From contig CM055097.1 of assembly GCA_029204225.1 (NCBI GenBank), positions 1,099,414 through 1,163,413 on the forward strand: a stretch of DNA of 64,000 nucleotides, in the 5' to 3' direction. Below, one piece after another: positions 61,346-64,000 of this stretch. Position 1 is the first letter of the stretch. Each line of letters opens with the position of its first letter. The DNA is from Diphasiastrum complanatum (lineage: Eukaryota > Streptophyta > Lycopodiopsida > Lycopodiales > Lycopodiaceae). The notes under the pieces are model-generated. The model searched no databases. It had not been told where the DNA came from and saw only the letters and a program-made list of their open reading frames with translations. A program made the translations under genes and the position numbers.

Positions 61346-61781
61346 CTTGATGACTTTTGGATTCTTAGTCTTATGAAAATGTGTTTTTTCTGGTTGATAG
61401 CATCAATTACAAGTTTTCAAACATGGGGATACACTGATGTATAAAGAACAAAGTAGGGAAGAAGCTGGCAGGTACGTACTGTCCTCTTTTTTCATTCAAC
61501 GTTTATGTCCATACAAGGTAGATGCTCTAAATGTTTGAAGGTCATACATCCTTTCATAAACACTATAGCAAAGTTGAAAGGTAGCTAACCCCATTTCAAA
61601 ATTGATTATGAAATCAAAATTTAGACTAATGACTCATGTTTTTGTGCATTATTTTGGGGCTGTTCTTATGGGGAATATTGTAGTAAGGTAACACACCTCA
61701 ATGTTTTATGATACAGATTAAAAGGCTTACAACCAGAGGATTTGTTGGTTTACCAAGTCATACAAGCAGCAAAAAATGATG
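45322..61781 (+). CDS. RPC6: RNA polymerase III subunit RPC6 (RPC34), exons 1-4 with TE-filled introns, 3' end outside window
   Basis: Four exons, 45322-45399, 51688-51774, 61401-61471 and 61717-61781, have canonical GT-AG borders and compatible phases (0, 0, 2, then 1 at the last donor). Their joint product of about 100 residues follows the N-terminal winged-helix domain of RPC6/POLR3F in order: NRILDIC, then [18 protein letters not shown], a TLMYKE strand, and [12 protein letters not shown], which starts the second winged helix. In Pol III, RPC6 is part of the RPC3-RPC6-RPC7 subcomplex that helps open promoter DNA and contacts the TFIIIB factor, so it serves tRNA and 5S transcription. No stop or frameshift is seen. 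Introns 1-3 are 6288, 9626 and 245 bases; intron 4 runs past 64000. All LINE copies inside are antisense. Confidence 0.85.
46132..46612 (-). repeat. Solo LTR of the gypsy G1 family in RPC6 intron 1
   Basis: It matches 1011-1505 along its length, including the GACAYGTGTCACTCATGC repeats, but has no primer site or gag beside it. A 26-base piece (CAAGGCTCACAYTATATCCC) is duplicated at about 46299-46350. The terminal TG is replaced by a T run, so the exact ends are approximate. Confidence 0.82.
46613..47535. other. RPC6 intron 1 sequence, unassigned
   Basis: AT-rich intronic sequence between the solo LTR and LINE-3 with no recognisable element or exon. The stretch 45400-46131 left of the solo LTR is likewise unremarkable. 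Confidence 0.6.
47536..47581. repeat. (AG)n tract at the 3' end of LINE-3
   Basis: AG repeats with a few GCGAGA interruptions, followed directly by GCTCTATCAATATC, the LINE 3' end. Confidence 0.93.
47582..48447 (-). mobile_element. LINE-3, 3' part (RT fragment and tail)
   Basis: The minus frame at 48301-47957 shows an RT palm remnant with the YADD box as [16 protein letters not shown], followed by [19 protein letters not shown]. The 3' tail includes the shared GGTCTTATGTACCTTTTGG-like end. The element is split here by the gag-only LTR element and resumes at about 51105. Confidence 0.85.
48448..48855 (-). repeat. 3' LTR of the gag-only element (408 bp)
   Basis: It starts TGTTATG and ends CATAACA, a perfect 7-base inverted repeat. 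CTCCCCCCTTTT at 48856-48867 is the polypurine tract of the minus-strand element. Confidence 0.88.
49374..50304 (-). pseudogene. Gag of the gag-only LTR element
   Basis: The frame at 50197-49688 carries the capsid signature ([56 protein letters not shown]). The frame at 49613-49374 carries a CCHC knuckle, [14 protein letters not shown]. At least one frameshift near 49685 and a stop near 49625 separate them. The N-terminal start is in another frame (50304 or 50197). Confidence 0.82.
50365..50600 (-). repeat. GGCAGCAGCTGAGGCAGG minisatellite in the element leader
   Basis: Degenerate units of about 30-36 bases built on GGCAGCAGCTGAGGCAGG recur through the leader between primer site and gag. A short GA-rich tract (50733-50769) lies just upstream. 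Both-strand ORFs here are by-products. Confidence 0.7.
50818..50831 (-). other. Primer-binding site of the gag-only element
   Basis: The minus strand reads TGGTATCACAGCTC, one base from the Met consensus, immediately inside the LTR. Confidence 0.8.
50832..51104 (-). repeat. 5' LTR of the gag-only element, internally deleted
   Basis: It matches the left LTR to TGATTTGGAGG and then jumps to AATAACA, about 135 bases shorter. Confidence 0.8.
51105..51594 (-). mobile_element. LINE-3, 5' part (RT fragment)
   Basis: Read on the minus strand, an RT remnant includes [20 protein letters not shown] and [16 protein letters not shown], the conserved box found in other copies here as [12 protein letters not shown]. 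It precedes the YADD part at 48301-47957, as expected if the gag-only element split one LINE. The 5' end abuts a (GA)n tract. Confidence 0.82.
51595..51666. repeat. (AG)n microsatellite between LINE-3 and RPC6 exon 2
   Basis: About 36 AG units. Its right end is 21 bases from RPC6 exon 2, just before the polypyrimidine tract of the acceptor. Confidence 0.98.
51688..51774 (+). CDS. RPC6: RPC6 exon 2
   Basis: A strong acceptor (TTTTTTTCTTCATGTAG) precedes 29 codons in phase 0, with [15 protein letters not shown] at the end, and the donor [18 protein letters not shown] corresponds to the RAVAINRLL helix of animal RPC6. Confidence 0.82.
51775..52399. other. RPC6 intron 2, left part
   Basis: Intronic sequence with no recognised element. 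Acceptor-like sites at 51822 and 51967 were considered and rejected as exon starts (see rejected list). Confidence 0.6.
52400..53640 (-). mobile_element. LINE-4 fragment (RT region)
   Basis: The minus frame at 53037-52705 contains [18 protein letters not shown], the RT QGCPLSP-type box. Flanking sequence aligns with LINE-1 around 42480-42540 (CTGTCTCATACTRAAAATGG) and 43360-43470. Both ends are approximate and no (GA)n end is preserved. Confidence 0.75.
53660..55129 (+). mobile_element. Copia element D, internally deleted, with 3' LTR
   Basis: Integrase C-terminus ([36 protein letters not shown]) is followed, after a short linker, directly by the last residues of pol ([17 protein letters not shown]). 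All of RT and most of RNase H are missing. The frame ends at 54511, polypurine TAAGGGGGAG is at 54496-54505, and the LTR begins at 54506. No 5' LTR is present. Confidence 0.85.
54506..55129 (+). repeat. 3' LTR of copia D with 196-bp tandem duplication
   Basis: It begins TGTTAGGAATT and ends AATTCTGACA. Within it, 54621-54816 is repeated at 54817-55013 with few differences. The right end lies in a short GA tract (55130-55140). Confidence 0.8.
55147..55552 (-). mobile_element. LINE-5, 3' end fragment
   Basis: It starts (plus strand) CTTTACTGACC after GAGAGAGAGGGGGGGG and shares the tail pattern GCATATAAGACCTAAAAA and GGGAGCGT with the other LINEs. Only about 400 bases remain, and its 5' end meets the GA tract of LINE-2. 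Confidence 0.8.
55553..55580. repeat. GA-rich tract between LINE-5 and LINE-2
   Basis: GAGAGA followed by AAAGAAAGGAAGAAA. It joins the LINE-5 5' end to the LINE-2 3' end (GCTTTATTAATG). Confidence 0.9.
55581..57707 (-). mobile_element. LINE-2, with ORF1 end, endonuclease and RT start; RT core deleted
   Basis: From the right, 57707-57393 is the C-terminal domain of an L1-type ORF1 protein ([38 protein letters not shown]). ORF2 follows with the endonuclease: [12 protein letters not shown] near 57260, [17 protein letters not shown] near 56900, [15 protein letters not shown] near 56650, SDHSLLLM near 56570. RT starts ([20 protein letters not shown]) near 55990 and is cut near 55830. The 377-residue frame at 56756-55623 is the longest intact LINE frame here. 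Confidence 0.9.
55761..55797. repeat. Perfect 11-base hairpin inside LINE-2
   Basis: CGTTTCGGAAC (55761-55771) is exactly inverted as GTTCCGAAACG (55787-55797), with further CGGAACG words in the loop. It sits where the RT core is missing. Confidence 0.75.
57708..57786. repeat. (AG)n microsatellite between LINE-2 and LINE-6
   Basis: About 39 AG units linking the LINE-2 5' end (left) to the LINE-6 3' end (right). Confidence 0.98.
57787..59210 (-). mobile_element. LINE-6, endonuclease part with RT deleted
   Basis: The minus frame at 58498-57902 holds the endonuclease end ([32 protein letters not shown]). Upstream, [10 protein letters not shown] near 58670 is the GDFNAR box and [12 protein letters not shown] near 58830 the strand before it. 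RT is absent: the frame passes to 3' tail sequence. The G+C-rich GGGGCCC block near 59150 aligns with 44770-44810 of LINE-1. The 5' end meets copia E without a GA tract. Confidence 0.83.
59211..60960 (+). mobile_element. Copia element E (family A-like), heavily decayed
   Basis: Gag end with zinc knuckle [14 protein letters not shown] near 59310, protease [10 protein letters not shown] near 59510, integrase parts [11 protein letters not shown] near 60160 and [16 protein letters not shown] near 60375, and the acidic linker after integrase (60621-60944) that resembles copia A 32260-32640. In NGVAGR the catalytic Glu is Gly. Multiple frameshifts; no LTRs found. Confidence 0.83.
60961..61251. other. 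RPC6 intron 2, right part
   Basis: Some decayed copia E sequence may extend here. No exon or element is called. Confidence 0.5.
61252..61341. repeat. (AG)n microsatellite just before RPC6 exon 3
   Basis: About 45 AG units. The next ~40 bases (TTTTCTTGATGACTTTTGG start) resemble the LINE-6 3' end at 57787, so this may be an extremely short LINE insertion (LINE-8). RPC6 exon 3 starts 59 bases after the tract. Confidence 0.95.
61401..61471 (+). CDS. RPC6: RPC6 exon 3
   Basis: An acceptor (TTTTCTGGTTGATAG) precedes [20 protein letters not shown] and EAG, then donor CAG|GTACGT. Entry phase 0, exit phase 2. It corresponds to the beta-wing of the first winged helix (GQLDLL..LLYR in animal RPC6). 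Confidence 0.83.
61717..61781 (+). CDS. RPC6: RPC6 exon 4
   Basis: Acceptor TTATGATACAG precedes [20 protein letters not shown] and DG, closing a codon opened in exon 3 (Arg). It ends G|GTACTT in phase 1, so exon 5 should open with a Gly codon remainder. LVYQVIQ matches LVYQIIE of animal RPC6. The donor is followed at once by (TC)n at 61786-61812. Confidence 0.85.

Positions 61782-64000
<2,219 letters not shown>

Overview
The window is nuclear DNA from a land plant with a repeat-dense, probably large genome. The grounds are a plant-type secreted leucine-rich-repeat protein, Ty1/copia and chromodomain Ty3/gypsy retrotransposons, a plant-type hAT transposase, LINEs, and introns of many kilobases filled with these elements. 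Nothing fixes the species; a fern, lycophyte or gymnosperm-like genome would fit, but that is inference. No rRNA, tRNA or CRISPR was seen.

Only two host genes are clearly supported. An intronless LRR gene lies at 13051-14841 (minus). On the plus strand, four short exons (45322-45399, 51688-51774, 61401-61471, 61717-61781) have matching splice phases and together encode the N-terminal winged-helix region of RNA polymerase III subunit RPC6 (RPC34/POLR3F). Its introns 1 and 2 are about 6.3 and 9.6 kb and hold LINEs, copia elements, a solo LTR and a gag-only LTR element. The rest of the gene lies beyond base 64000. A TATA box and a possible 5'-UTR exon at 40574-40764 may be its promoter.

Layout. 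1-1508: gypsy gag, primer site and LTR (minus). 2687-7964: a nearly complete but decayed chromovirus with target duplication catag. 8913-10374: hAT transposase pseudogene. 10.4-18.2 kb: mostly unassigned, with the LRR gene. 18.2-39 kb: a nested retrotransposon pile: copia family A (plus), copia family B (minus, two copies B1 and B2), and gypsy elements G3 and G4. Copia A (28574-34608) sits inside copia B2 with a gtatc duplication. 41-64 kb: RPC6 with eight minus-strand LINE segments, two decayed plus-strand copia elements (D, E), a solo LTR and a gag-only LTR element.

The most unusual signal is the LINE family. Six clear 3' ends run directly into (TC)n (read as (GA)n on the plus strand) instead of poly(A), and four 5' ends also abut (GA)n. 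Either these LINEs carry a (TC)n tail or they insert into (TC)n microsatellites. All copies are antisense to RPC6.
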